A DNA stretch of 12,168 nucleotides from an uncultured Paracoccus sp. (GTDB lineage Bacteria > Pseudomonadota > Alphaproteobacteria > Rhodobacterales > Rhodobacteraceae), in NCBI GenBank assembly GCA_934533075.1, contig CAKTBJ010000051.1, forward strand, positions 1 to 12,168. Direction: 5' to 3'. Every line of letters starts with the position of its first letter. The stretch's first letter is position 1. The translations under genes and the position numbers were made by a program. This document shows, piece by piece, positions 1 to 6,719 of this stretch. The notes under the pieces were generated by a model. That model had not been told where the DNA came from. It did no database searches and was given only the letters and a program-made list of their open reading frames with translations.

Positions 1-89
1 CATGCAGCCCCAGAAGGGCGCAAGCTGAAGCAACGCGGAAGCGAGGGGGGGCGAAACACGCCCCGCCCCCCGGAAATCCGCGACCAGAA

Positions 90-120
90 CCGGCCCGAAG
101 ACGACCCGCCTTCGGGCCGG
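90..120. repeat. Perfect 11-bp inverted repeat with 9-base loop
   Basis: CCGGCCCGAAG at 90-100 pairs exactly with CTTCGGGCCGG at 110-120. No T-run follows on either strand, so it is not a standard intrinsic terminator. It could be an RNA hairpin or the remnant of a repeat. Confidence 0.55.
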
Positions 121-441
121 CCTGTGCAGCCCGGCAGGGCAAGGCGGAGAAAGGGCACGAAACCCCACCTGCCGCATGGCAGAGCGGAGGGGGCGGTGCA
201 CACCACCGCCCCCGCCACCCGGCGAGGCGCCTCCCCGAAGAGACCCGGAGGCGCTTCGGGAGGGCCGCAGCGATGCAGGAAAGGGTGCGCCGCGCCCTGC
301 GGTCCGACGCGAGGCAGGCGGACAGGCGCACCATCCGGCCCCGCGCGCAAGACCAGCCCCGTTCCCCGCGAGGGGGGCGGATCACCCGCCCCCTTCGGGG
401 CAGGAACCGAGATGTCAGGTCGTGGCGATGCCCGCTCCGGC

Positions 442-478
442 TTGACATAGACCGAAAATGCAGGAGCATCCGCTCCTG
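442..478 (+). promoter_or_regulatory. Candidate promoter and operator-like hairpin before the exporter gene
   Basis: A consensus -35 hexamer TTGACA lies at 442-447. About 13 bases later there is a perfect inverted repeat, CAGGAGC (461-467) and GCTCCTG (472-478), with a four-base spacer. No strong -10 is visible. AGCATC at about 465 would sit at the right spacing but matches poorly. The inverted repeat would overlap the promoter, as an operator would, or form a leader hairpin. It is the best transcription-start candidate ahead of the exporter-pta pair. Confidence 0.3.
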
Positions 479-536
479 ACCAACCCCAGCGGCGCGGGAC
501 ATGCGCCGGTCCCTCATCCCGCATTCCGGTGGTCCC

Positions 537-1559
537 ATGCTCTCGAACCTGTTCCCCTCGCGCCGCACCCTCGAAGAGGCCTTCCCCGGCTTTGCCGTCG
601 CGGTCCTCATCGGCGCCACCGCGCAATTCCTGTCCGAGCATTACGGCGCCCCGGCGATGCTGCTGGCGCTGCTGCTGGGGCTGGCGCTGAACTTCCTGTC
701 CGAGGACGGCGCCCGGACCGCGCCCGGCATCAGTTTCACCGCCCGCACCGTGCTGCGGCTGGGCGTGGCGCTGCTGGGGGCGCGGATCTCGGTCAGCATG
801 CTGTCGGACCTCGGCGGCGCCATGATCGCGCTGGTGGTCCTTGGCGTCATCGCCACCATCCTGTTCGCCTGGGCCATCAGCCGCTTCGTCGGGCGCAGCT
901 GGCGCTTTGCGCTGCTGACCGGCGGCTCGGTGGCGATCTGCGGCGCCTCGGCGGCGATGGCCATCGCCGCCGTCCTGCCCAAGCACGAGAAATCCGAGCG
1001 CGACCTGGTGTTCACCGTGCTGTCGGTGACGGTCCTGTCCACCGTCGCGATGGTGATCTATCCGATGCTGGCCGGCCTGTTCGACTTCGACGCCCGCGAT
1101 TCGGGCGTGTTCCTGGGCGGCACCATCCACGACGTGGCGCAGGTGGTCGGCGCCGGCTTCTCGATCAGCCCCGAGGTGGGCGAGACCGCCACGCTGGTCA
1201 AGCTGATCCGCGTGGCCATGCTGGCGCCGGTGGTGCTGGCCTTCTCGATCATCATCCGCATGGGCAACCTGGGCGGCGAGGCCGAGGCCGGCGGCAAGCG
1301 CCCGCCGCTGCTGCCCAGCTTCGTCGTGGGCTTCCTGATCCTGGCCGCGATCAACAGCTTCGGGCTGGTGCCGAAGGTGGTCGCGGACTGGGCCGGCGAT
1401 TTCAGCCGCTGGGCGCTGCTGGTCTCGATCGCGGCGGTGGGGGTCAAGACCTCGATCAAGAAGATGCTGGAGGTCGGCGGCGGCGCCATCGCGCTGATCG
1501 TGGCCGAAACGCTGTTCCTGGGCGGCTTCGTGCTGGTCGGGCTGCATATGTTCGCCTGA
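537..1559 (+). CDS. tauZ: YeiH/TauZ-family (COG2855) putative sulfate/sulfite exporter, inner membrane
   Basis: This is a 340-residue multi-pass membrane protein of the YeiH/UPF0324 (PSE) family. Family marks are the hydrophobic repeats through the whole length, the motif LRLGVALLGARIS, AICGASAAMAIA in the middle, and GGTIHDVAQVVGAG in the second half. In Paracoccus, members called TauZ and SuyZ are candidate exporters of the sulfate or sulfite released when taurine or sulfolactate is desulfonated. That role is inferred from gene context in the literature, not from a transport assay. The start at 537 matches where family proteins begin. A start at 501 would add 12 polar residues, and neither has a strong Shine-Dalgarno. 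The pta gene begins 17 bases after the stop, so the two are probably co-transcribed. The desulfonating enzyme gene xsc is not in the window. Confidence 0.8.
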   Translation: MLSNLFPSRRTLEEAFPGFAVAVLIGATAQFLSEHYGAPAMLLALLLGLALNFLSEDGARTAPGISFTARTVLRLGVALLGARISVSMLSDLGGAMIALVVLGVIATILFAWAISRFVGRSWRFALLTGGSVAICGASAAMAIAAVLPKHEKSERDLVFTVLSVTVLSTVAMVIYPMLAGLFDFDARDSGVFLGGTIHDVAQVVGAGFSISPEVGETATLVKLIRVAMLAPVVLAFSIIIRMGNLGGEAEAGGKRPPLLPSFVVGFLILAAINSFGLVPKVVADWAGDFSRWALLVSIAAVGVKTSIKKMLEVGGGAIALIVAETLFLGGFVLVGLHMFA

Positions 1560-1576
1560 GCCGGAAGGAGGCCGCC

Positions 1577-2521
1577 ATGACCGCACTGGACCGTATCTTT
1601 CAGACCGCCAGGGACCTGAACCGCCATGTGATCCTGTCCGAAGGCGACGACCCCCGCGTGGTGGAGGCCGCCCGCCGCATCACCGATCAGGGGCTGGCGC
1701 GCATCACGCTGATGGGCGGGCCGGATGTGGCGGGCACCAGCCGCATCGTCGCCGCCGAGGCCCCCGACCTGGCCGAGCTGGCCGACATCTGGCACGAGAT
1801 GCGCGCCGCCAAAGGCATGACGGCCGAGCGAGCGCTGGCCGACATGCGCGACCCGATCCGGCAGGCGGCGATGCGGGTGCGGCTGGGGCAGGCGGACGGC
1901 ACCGTCGGCGGCGCCGTGGCCACGACCGCCGAGACCGTGCGCGCCGCGCTTCAGATCATCGGCAAGGCACCGGATGCGGGCATCGTCAGCAGCTTCTTCC
2001 TGATGGAGGGCGCGGGCCACGAGGCGATGATCTTCTCGGATTGCGGGCTGGTGATCGCGCCCGATGCGGGCGAGCTGGCGGCCATCGCCCGCGCCGCCGC
2101 GCAAAGCTGCCGGCAGGTGCTGGGGGCCGAGCCTCGGGTGGCGCTGCTGAGCTTTTCCACCGCCGGCTCGGCCGAGCATGCCAGCCTGCACCGCATCCGC
2201 GAGGCGCTGGCCCTGCTGCGCGAGGCCGAGCCGGGGCTGGAAGCGGATGGCGAGATGCAGTTCGACGCCGCGCTGGACCCGGCGATCCGGGCGCGCAAGG
2301 CCCCGGACAGCCCGCTGACCGGCCCGGCCAACGTGTTCATCTTCCCCGATCTTTCGGCGGGCAATATCGGCTACAAGATTGCGCAGCGGCTGGGCGGGCT
2401 GGCCGCGGTGGGTCCGATCCTGCAAGGGCTGGCGAAACCGGCGAACGACCTGTCGCGCGGCTGCTCGGCCGATGACATCATCGCCGCCGTGGCCATCACC
2501 GCCCTGCAAGCGGCGGGCTGA
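1577..2521 (+). CDS. pta: Phosphate acetyltransferase (short, single-domain)
   Basis: This 314-residue protein interconverts acetyl phosphate plus CoA with acetyl-CoA plus phosphate in the cytoplasm. It covers only the PTA/PTB catalytic domain and lacks the N-terminal regulatory extension of the long enterobacterial Pta. Visible family motifs are VILSEGDDPRVVEAA near the N-terminus, DGTVGGAVATT, SSFFLMEG, LLSFSTAGSAEHAS, GEMQFDAALDP, and a C-terminal block from NVFIFPDLSAGNIGYKIAQR to GLAKPANDLSRGCS. The ATG at 1577 has a strong ribosome site (GGAAGGAGG, 1563-1571). In taurine degraders, Pta acts after Xsc to turn acetyl phosphate into acetyl-CoA. The upstream TauZ-type exporter supports that role here. 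General acetate metabolism is the alternative. Confidence 0.93.
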   Translation: MTALDRIFQTARDLNRHVILSEGDDPRVVEAARRITDQGLARITLMGGPDVAGTSRIVAAEAPDLAELADIWHEMRAAKGMTAERALADMRDPIRQAAMRVRLGQADGTVGGAVATTAETVRAALQIIGKAPDAGIVSSFFLMEGAGHEAMIFSDCGLVIAPDAGELAAIARAAAQSCRQVLGAEPRVALLSFSTAGSAEHASLHRIREALALLREAEPGLEADGEMQFDAALDPAIRARKAPDSPLTGPANVFIFPDLSAGNIGYKIAQRLGGLAAVGPILQGLAKPANDLSRGCSADDIIAAVAITALQAAG

Positions 2522-2542
2522 TCGCGCCCGCCTCCGATCCCG

Positions 2543-2582
2543 AAAAAGGCGGCGGGGATGCAGGCAGGCCCGCATCCCCGCC
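2543..2582 (-). terminator. Intrinsic terminator of hemP
   Basis: On the minus strand, just after the hemP stop, an 11-bp perfect stem (2572-2582 with 2551-2561) has a ten-base loop. It is followed by GCC and then five T's (A-run at 2543-2547 on the + strand). On the + strand no T-run follows the stem, so it is a weaker stop for pta transcripts arriving from the other side. Confidence 0.8.
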
Positions 2583-2593
2583 AGTCGGAGGGA

Positions 2594-2770
2594 TCACTTG
2601 GTCAGGATCAGCTTGCCGGCGCGGGTGATGCGCAGGTTATAGACCTGATCGTTCAGGGTGATCAGCGCCTGGTTGCCGCCCATCGTCAATTCGGTCGCGT
2701 CATGGGTGGGCAGGCGCGACAGGGCTTGCAGCGGCGTGCCTTGCAGCGGGGTCGGCGAAGCGTAGCTCAT
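2594..2770 (-). CDS. hemP: HemP-family hemin uptake protein
   Basis: This is a 58-residue HemP-family protein. The tell-tale C-terminus is ITLNDQVYNLRITRAGKLILTK, matching the family pattern of an ILxxGxxYxLRxTRxGKLILTK-type ending. HemP is a small conserved protein linked genetically to haem uptake, and its biochemical role is not settled. I chose the ATG at 2770 because AAGGA sits seven bases upstream of it. An in-frame ATG at 2785 has no ribosome site at a usable distance. A TAGAAT -10-like hexamer at 2795-2800 (minus strand) would give a short leader. It is not next to a haem receptor or ABC transporter here. It lies 90 bases downstream of znuA on the same strand, so read-through from znuA is possible. 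Confidence 0.88.
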   Translation of the reverse strand: MSYASPTPLQGTPLQALSRLPTHDATELTMGGNQALITLNDQVYNLRITRAGKLILTK

Positions 2771-2794
2771 GGACTCATCCTTCATGGGTCGATG

Positions 2795-2800
2795 ATTCTA
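2795..2800 (-). promoter_or_regulatory. Possible -10 element of hemP
   Basis: TAGAAT on the minus strand matches five of six bases of TATAAT and lies about 25 bases before the chosen ATG. The -35 is poor (TTCCGA at 15-base spacing). I could not see a convincing Fur, Irr or RirA site. Confidence 0.25.
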
Positions 2801-2860
2801 TCCTGACTAAAAGCGTCGGAATAAGCAAGCCCCCAATTTCTGCGCTGCGTCGGATTCCGC

Positions 2861-3937
2861 TCAGCCCCCCGCCGGGCAGTCGGCGATGGCCCGTGCAAGA
2901 CCGGTCAGCAGCGCGGGATAGCTGACCGCCTCGCCCTGCGTGGTGCCGAGGATGTCCAGCGGCGCGCCCAGTTGCAGGCCCAGCCCGTCGAGGCTGGTGA
3001 AGGCGCGGGGGTCCTTGCCGGCCTCGGGGTGCATGCAGGCCGCGCCCGCGTCGGCGATCTCGCGGCGCAGGCGCCGCAGGGTGCCGGCCGAAGGGGCGTT
3101 GTCGGTCAGGCCGGCCAGCGCCAGCGCCGGCGGCAGGTTCATCGCCTCGGTGAAATAGCCCAGCGCGTCATGGCTGACCACGAAGCGCGAATCATGGCCG
3201 GCCAGAATGGCGCGGGCCTCGGCGACGGCGGCGTCGATGGCGGCACGGCCCTCGGCGGCATTGGCGCGATAGGTCTCGGCATTGTCGGGATCCTGTGCGG
3301 CCAGGGCCTCGGCGATCACGTCCAGCCAGCGTTGCGCATTGGCGGGGTCGAGCCAGGCATGCGGGTCGATGCCCCCGTGGTCGTGGCCGTCATGATCATG
3401 GCCGTGATCCCCGCCCTCGCTTGCCGCAGGATCGTGCCCATGCGCCGCGTCGGCATGATCGTGATGGTGCTCCTCGCCTTCCGCGTGGTCGTGGTCCTCG
3501 CCCTCGGCATGCTCATGCTCATGCTCCTCATCGGCGTGGTCATGGTCATGGTCCCCGTCGGCGTGGCCGTGATCGTCGCCCTCGCCGTGGTGATGCTCGT
3601 GCCCCGCATGCAGATGCGTGTCGGGAACCTCCAGCAGCGCCAGACCCTGCCCGGACGCCAGCGTATCGGCCGCCGCGTCCAGCCAGGGCGTCATCTGCGG
3701 TCCCATCCAGACCAGCAGGTCGGCGCCGGCGACCTGCCGCGCCTCGGAGGGGCGCAGCTGGTGGTGATGGCCGTCGGTGCCGTCGGTCAGCAGCACCTCG
3801 GGCGTGCCGACGCCCTGCATCACCTGCGCCACCAGCGCACCGACAGGGGGCAGGTCCGTCACCACGCGCGGCGCCGCAAGCGCAGCCATCGGCAGGCCGG
3901 CCAGCGCGGCGGATGCCAAAAGGAGGGATCGGGTCAT
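2861..3937 (-). CDS. znuA: Zinc ABC transporter periplasmic binding protein ZnuA
   Basis: This 358-residue periplasmic solute-binding protein of the cluster A-I metal family captures Zn2+ for ZnuBC. Residues 1-21 form a Sec signal peptide ending AALA. Likely zinc ligands are the His in GHHHQLRPSE (residues 57-59), His193 in IDPHAWLDP, and His256 in VSHDALGYF. Residues about 108-187 form a very long charged loop with 27 histidines in 80 residues amid Asp/Glu, typical of ZnuA but at the long end. Cys301 and Cys354 could form the C-terminal disulfide seen in E. coli ZnuA. The ATG at 3937 has GGAG seven bases upstream. The frame stays open to 4081 but gives no signal peptide. It is divergent from zur-znuCB and shares a candidate operator with them. 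Confidence 0.95.
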   Translation of the reverse strand: MTRSLLLASAALAGLPMAALAAPRVVTDLPPVGALVAQVMQGVGTPEVLLTDGTDGHHHQLRPSEARQVAGADLLVWMGPQMTPWLDAAADTLASGQGLALLEVPDTHLHAGHEHHHGEGDDHGHADGDHDHDHADEEHEHEHAEGEDHDHAEGEEHHHDHADAAHGHDPAASEGGDHGHDHDGHDHGGIDPHAWLDPANAQRWLDVIAEALAAQDPDNAETYRANAAEGRAAIDAAVAEARAILAGHDSRFVVSHDALGYFTEAMNLPPALALAGLTDNAPSAGTLRRLRREIADAGAACMHPEAGKDPRAFTSLDGLGLQLGAPLDILGTTQGEAVSYPALLTGLARAIADCPAGG

Positions 3938-3980
3938 GGGAAATCTCCGGTTCACGAAAGAGGTGGGCAAGATTGTTGGT

Positions 3981-3997
3981 ATGCTATAACATGTCAA
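3981..3997. promoter_or_regulatory. Candidate Zur operator and znuA -35 in the divergent region
   Basis: ATGCTATAACAT at 3981-3992 matches its own reverse complement at 10 of 12 positions, with a TATA centre. This resembles the AT-rich dyads bound by Zur proteins. On the minus strand TTGACA (3997-3992) directly abuts it, so a bound repressor would mask the znuA -35. It sits 44 bases before the znuA ATG and about 100 bases before the zur ATG, the natural place for shared zinc control. The site is read from the sequence; Zur binding is inferred. Confidence 0.5.
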
Positions 3998-4092
3998 TAC
4001 GACTTCCGCATCCCGGCACCGGCGCTTGCCAAGCGCCGCGCGATCCGCAACACCTGCCGGGTGCCCCATGTCCCGATCCATAGGCCCGCCCC

Positions 4093-4602
4093 ATGCCGCA
4101 CGACCCCGCCTTCCAGGCCCACGACCATAGCCGATGCCGCGATTCGGTGATGGACAGCGCCCGGCGCATCGCCGAGGGCGCGGGGCTGCGCCTGACCCCC
4201 ATCCGCCTGCGCGTGCTGGAGATCCTGGCCGAATCGCATCGCCCGCTGGGCGCCTATGACGTGCTGGAGCGGCTGGCCGAGGAAGGCCATCCCCGCCAGC
4301 CGCCCATCGCCTACCGGGCGCTGGACTTCCTGTGCGCGAACGGGCTGGCGCATCGCATCAACCGGCTGAACGCCTTCACTGCCTGCCGGGCGCCGGGGCG
4401 GGCGCATGTACCCAGCTTCCTAATCTGCCGCATCTGCGGCCGCGCGGCCGAGGCCGAGGCCGCCGCCGTCGAGAAAGCCGTGGCGCGCATGGCCGGGGAC
4501 GAGGGCTTCCGGCCCGATCCGGTCGGGGTCGAGGCGCTGGGCCTCTGCCCGCTCTGCGCCGCCGGGGACGCCGGGGACGCCTCCCCGGAGTGCCGCGCGT
4601 GA
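4093..4602 (+). CDS. zur: Zinc uptake regulator Zur (Fur family)
   Basis: This 169-residue Fur-family repressor most likely senses zinc and represses znuA and znuCB. The winged-helix domain spans about residues 20-90 (GLRLTPIRLRVLEIL, then PPIAYRALDFL as the recognition region). The dimerisation domain follows. Structural zinc ligands are the two CxxC pairs, Cys112/Cys115 and Cys152/Cys155. His87, Cys98 and His105 are candidate ligands of the sensing site. The N-terminal FQAHDHSRC segment is a pattern I associate with alphaproteobacterial Zur, and it supports the start at 4093 despite a weak ribosome site. The stop overlaps the znuC start (GTGA at 4599-4602). YRALDFL and the location with znu genes favour Zur over Fur, Mur or Irr. 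Confidence 0.93.
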   Translation: MPHDPAFQAHDHSRCRDSVMDSARRIAEGAGLRLTPIRLRVLEILAESHRPLGAYDVLERLAEEGHPRQPPIAYRALDFLCANGLAHRINRLNAFTACRAPGRAHVPSFLICRICGRAAEAEAAAVEKAVARMAGDEGFRPDPVGVEALGLCPLCAAGDAGDASPECRA

Positions 4603-5357
4603 CCACGCCGCTGATCGCGGCCCATGCCATCACGCTGCGCCATCCCGGTCCCGCCGGCGCGGTGCTGGAGGATGTCAGCCTGGCCATCCATCCCCGCGAG
4701 ATCGTGACGGTAATCGGTCCCAACGGCTCGGGCAAGTCGACGCTGATCCGGGCGCTGCTGGGGCTGCTGCCGCTGGACGGGGGCCGGGTCGCGCGGGCGC
4801 CGGGGCTGCGCATCGGCTATGTGCCGCAGCGGGTGCAGATCGACCCGGCGCTGCCGATGACCGCGCGGCGCTTCCTGTCGGTGCCCCGGCGGGTGTCGGA
4901 CGCGCGCGCGGCGCAGGCGCTGGCCCGCACCGGCGTCGCCGACCTCGGCCCGCGCCAGTTGGCCGCGCTGTCGGGCGGCCAGTTCCAGCGCGTGCTGCTG
5001 GCCCGCGCGCTGCTGGCCGAGCCGCAACTGCTGGTGCTGGACGAACCGACGCAGGGCCTCGACCAGCCCGGCATCGTCGCCTTCTATCGCCTGATCGAGC
5101 AGGTCCGGCGCGAGACCGGCGCCGCCGTGCTGCTGGTCAGCCACGACCTGATGGTGGTGATGCGGGCCTCGGACCGCGTGATCTGCCTGAACGGTCATGT
5201 CTGCTGCGAAGGCAGCCCCGAGCAGGTCCGCGCCGCCCCCGCCTATCACGCCATCTTCGGCGATCCCAAGGCCGAGGAGACGCTGGCACTTTACCGCCAC
5301 CATCACGACCACGACCATGATTCGGGGCACCATCACCATCACGAGGCCGCCGAATGA
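4599..5357 (+). CDS. znuC: Zinc ABC transporter ATPase ZnuC
   Basis: This 252-residue cytoplasmic ATPase powers zinc import through ZnuB. All ABC motifs are intact: Walker A GPNGSGKST (40-48), Q-loop Gln77 in YVPQR, signature LSGGQFQR (124-131), Walker B LLVLDEP (144-150) and H-loop His182. The last 20 residues form a His-rich tail with ten histidines, which could bind metal in the cytoplasm. I chose a GTG start at 4599 overlapping the zur stop, with GGAG eight bases upstream. The frame is open further upstream, but only as a shadow of zur. The stop overlaps the znuB ATG (ATGA), so zur, znuC and znuB are translationally coupled. Confidence 0.95.
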   Translation: MTTPLIAAHAITLRHPGPAGAVLEDVSLAIHPREIVTVIGPNGSGKSTLIRALLGLLPLDGGRVARAPGLRIGYVPQRVQIDPALPMTARRFLSVPRRVSDARAAQALARTGVADLGPRQLAALSGGQFQRVLLARALLAEPQLLVLDEPTQGLDQPGIVAFYRLIEQVRRETGAAVLLVSHDLMVVMRASDRVICLNGHVCCEGSPEQVRAAPAYHAIFGDPKAEETLALYRHHHDHDHDSGHHHHHEAAE

Positions 5358-6160
5358 TCGACCCGTTCCTGATTCGGGCCGGGCTGGCCGGGCTGGCGCT
5401 GGTCATGGCGACGGGGCCGCTGGGCTGCTTCGTGCTGTGGGGGCGCATGGCCTATTTCGGTGATTCGATGGGGCATGCGGCGATTCTGGGCGTGGCGCTG
5501 GCGCTGGCGGCGGGCTGGCCGGTGCCGGCGGGCACGGTGCTGGTCGGCGCGATCGTGGCGCTGATCGTGGTGCGGCTGTCGGGGCGCAGCCATGCCGCCG
5601 ACACGATCCTGGGCGTGATCGCGCATGGCAGCCTGGCCACCGGGCTGGTGGCGGCCAGCCTGGTGCCGGCGCTGCGGCTGGACCTGGAATCCTTCCTGTT
5701 CGGCGACATCCTGTCGGTGGGCCGGGGCGATGTGATTCTGGCGGGCGTGGTCGGGGCCGGCGTGCTGGCGCTGCTGGCCTGGCGCTGGCAGAATCTGCTG
5801 GCCGCGACCCTCAACCCCGAGATGGCGGCCGCCGCCGGCATCCGCCCCCTGCACGAGCGGCTGATCCTGACACTGGCGATGGCGGTGACGGTGGCGGCCT
5901 CGATCCGGCTGGTGGGCACGCTGCTGATCGCGGCGCTGCTGGTCATCCCCGCCGCCGCCGCCCGCCGCGGCGCCGACACGCCCGAGGCGATGGCGCTGCG
6001 CGCGACGCTGGCCGGCGCGGCCTCCGTCATCGGCGGGCTGGCGCTGAGCCTCTATGTCGACGCGCCGGCGGGACCGGCGATCGTGGTGGTGGCGCTGGCC
6101 TTCTTCGTGCTGTCCTGGCTGCTGCCGCCGGCGCGGGGCGCACGGCCGCCGGCCGGATGA
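5354..6160 (+). CDS. znuB: Zinc ABC transporter permease ZnuB
   Basis: This 268-residue inner-membrane permease of the ABC-3 family forms the zinc channel with ZnuC. Hydrophobic segments run from residue 8 to the C-terminus, consistent with about eight transmembrane helices. Family marks are GPLGCFVLWGRMAYFGDSMGHA in the first fifth, ESFLFGDIL in the middle, and VGTLLIAALLVIPAAAAR near the end. The ATG at 5354 overlaps the znuC TGA. No clear intrinsic terminator follows. A small stem at 6230-6244 (CCGCG/CGCGG) lacks a T-run. Confidence 0.95.
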   Translation: MIDPFLIRAGLAGLALVMATGPLGCFVLWGRMAYFGDSMGHAAILGVALALAAGWPVPAGTVLVGAIVALIVVRLSGRSHAADTILGVIAHGSLATGLVAASLVPALRLDLESFLFGDILSVGRGDVILAGVVGAGVLALLAWRWQNLLAATLNPEMAAAAGIRPLHERLILTLAMAVTVAASIRLVGTLLIAALLVIPAAAARRGADTPEAMALRATLAGAASVIGGLALSLYVDAPAGPAIVVVALAFFVLSWLLPPARGARPPAG

Positions 6161-6349
6161 TGCGCGGCTTTCCGCCAGCAGGGGCGGTGCGATCCGGCAA
6201 GGCCTCGCCATTGGCGGATTTGCAACAGTCCGCGGGAAACGCGGGGGTTGCACGAACCCGGCCTGTTCCAAAGGGTTGGTGATTGTGCAACTGTCGCACC
6301 GATGCTGCCCGGAAACGGCAGCTCTCATGAGTGAATACGGAGCATGATC
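6161..6349. other. Intergenic region between znuB and the first small-protein gene
   Basis: This 189-base gap has a short stem (6230-6234 with 6240-6244) and a 7-bp inverted repeat, GTTGCAC (6247-6253) and GTGCAAC (6285-6291), separated by 31 bases. TTGCAA also occurs at 6220-6225. Similar TTGCA-type words recur before the later gene copies, so this probably holds the promoter of copy 1. No gene is seen. Confidence 0.4.
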
Positions 6350-6565
6350 ATGACCAAATTTGCTACCTTCGCCGCCGTTCTCGGCCTGACCGCCTCGCAC
6401 GCCATCGCCGGCGGCTATGTCGCCCCCGTCGTGGCAGTCGAGCCGGTCGTCGTCGACACCAAACCGGCCTCGTCGAATGCCGGCCTGGTGATCCCGGCGC
6501 TGCTGCTGCTGGGCGTCATCGCCGCCATCGCCTCGGACGATGACGACGACAACACCGCGAACTAA
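6350..6565 (+). CDS. Small exported protein with poly-Asp tail, copy 1 (function unknown)
   Basis: This is a 71-residue protein that I cannot assign to a named family. Residues 1-20 form a Sec-type signal peptide ending AIA, followed by Gly-Gly. Residues 23-43 are a Val/Pro/Glu-rich linker. Residues 44-61 (AGLVIPALLLLGVIAAIA) form one hydrophobic segment. The C-terminus is five aspartates plus NTAN. CGGAG at 6338-6342 sits seven bases from the ATG at 6350 and only one base from an in-frame ATG at 6344, so 6350 is the start. It matches the other copies from MTKFATF onward. This copy differs most: Ala at position 29 instead of Glu, and Lys38 instead of Arg. I have an impression that similar tiny proteins occur in other Rhodobacterales, but cannot check it. 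Confidence 0.8.
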   Translation: MTKFATFAAVLGLTASHAIAGGYVAPVVAVEPVVVDTKPASSNAGLVIPALLLLGVIAAIASDDDDDNTAN

Positions 6566-6592
6566 TCGTCGCAGGGCGTCACGCGTGACGAG

Positions 6593-6620
6593 AGGCCGGT
6601 TCCTTCGGAACCGGCCTTTT
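6593..6620 (+). terminator. Intrinsic terminator of copy 1
   Basis: AGGCCGGTTCC (6593-6603) pairs perfectly with GGAACCGGCCT (6607-6617) around a three-base loop. T's at 6617-6620 follow. Confidence 0.88.
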
Positions 6621-6644
6621 CCTTTGCCCGAACCCGGATTTTCG

Positions 6645-6650
6645 TTGCAA
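6645..6650 (+). promoter_or_regulatory. Conserved TTGCAA element of unit 2
   Basis: TTGCAA begins 75 bases before the ATG, the same distance as in units 3 and 4. It may be a -35 hexamer or a regulator site. No clear -10 is seen at 16-18 bases. Confidence 0.35.
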
Positions 6651-6719
6651 TCCTGCCGGATTGTGAGACGCTGAATCCGACGCTGTCCGCACAGGCAGCC
6701 GGCAACAGGGAGCTTGCCC

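Larger units (their letters stand above)
1..536. other. Long non-coding, hairpin-rich region upstream of the exporter gene
   Basis: I see no convincing gene here. The open frames that cross it are short, Arg/Pro/Gly-rich and lack a good ribosome site. The region does contain several perfect GC-rich inverted repeats: 48-53 with 59-64, 90-100 with 110-120 (11 bp), 189-198 with 204-213 (10 bp), 373-380 with 386-393, and 461-467 with 472-478. None is followed by a clear T-tract on either strand. I compared it by eye with tRNA, RNase P, SRP RNA and tmRNA cores and recognised none of them. It may be a long 5' leader, the 3' end of an upstream unit, or decayed sequence. Confidence 0.6.

Noticed and set aside
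124..450. Overlapping small + strand frames in the leader region
   Set aside because: They are Arg/Pro/Gly-rich, lack ribosome sites and are interrupted by the hairpins. They look like chance frames in GC-rich DNA.
458..1576. A 687-residue open frame whose first 373 codons precede pta
   Set aside because: That part is the exporter gene read in another frame, Arg/Gly/Ala-rich and without any domain. Pta starts at 1577 with a strong ribosome site.
1058..2575. A 505-residue minus-strand frame opposite the exporter and pta
   Set aside because: It crosses two well-supported genes antisense, with low-complexity composition.
2795..2820. Irr/Fur-type iron box before hemP
   Set aside because: TTTTAG and TAGAAT hint at an iron control element, but the stretch lacks the needed symmetry, so I did not call it.
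2972..4150. Long + strand open frames opposite znuA (including an Arg/Pro-rich one at 3295-4083)
   Set aside because: They mirror the His/Asp codons of znuA and the GC-biased third positions. There is no start context or domain, and znuA is unambiguous.
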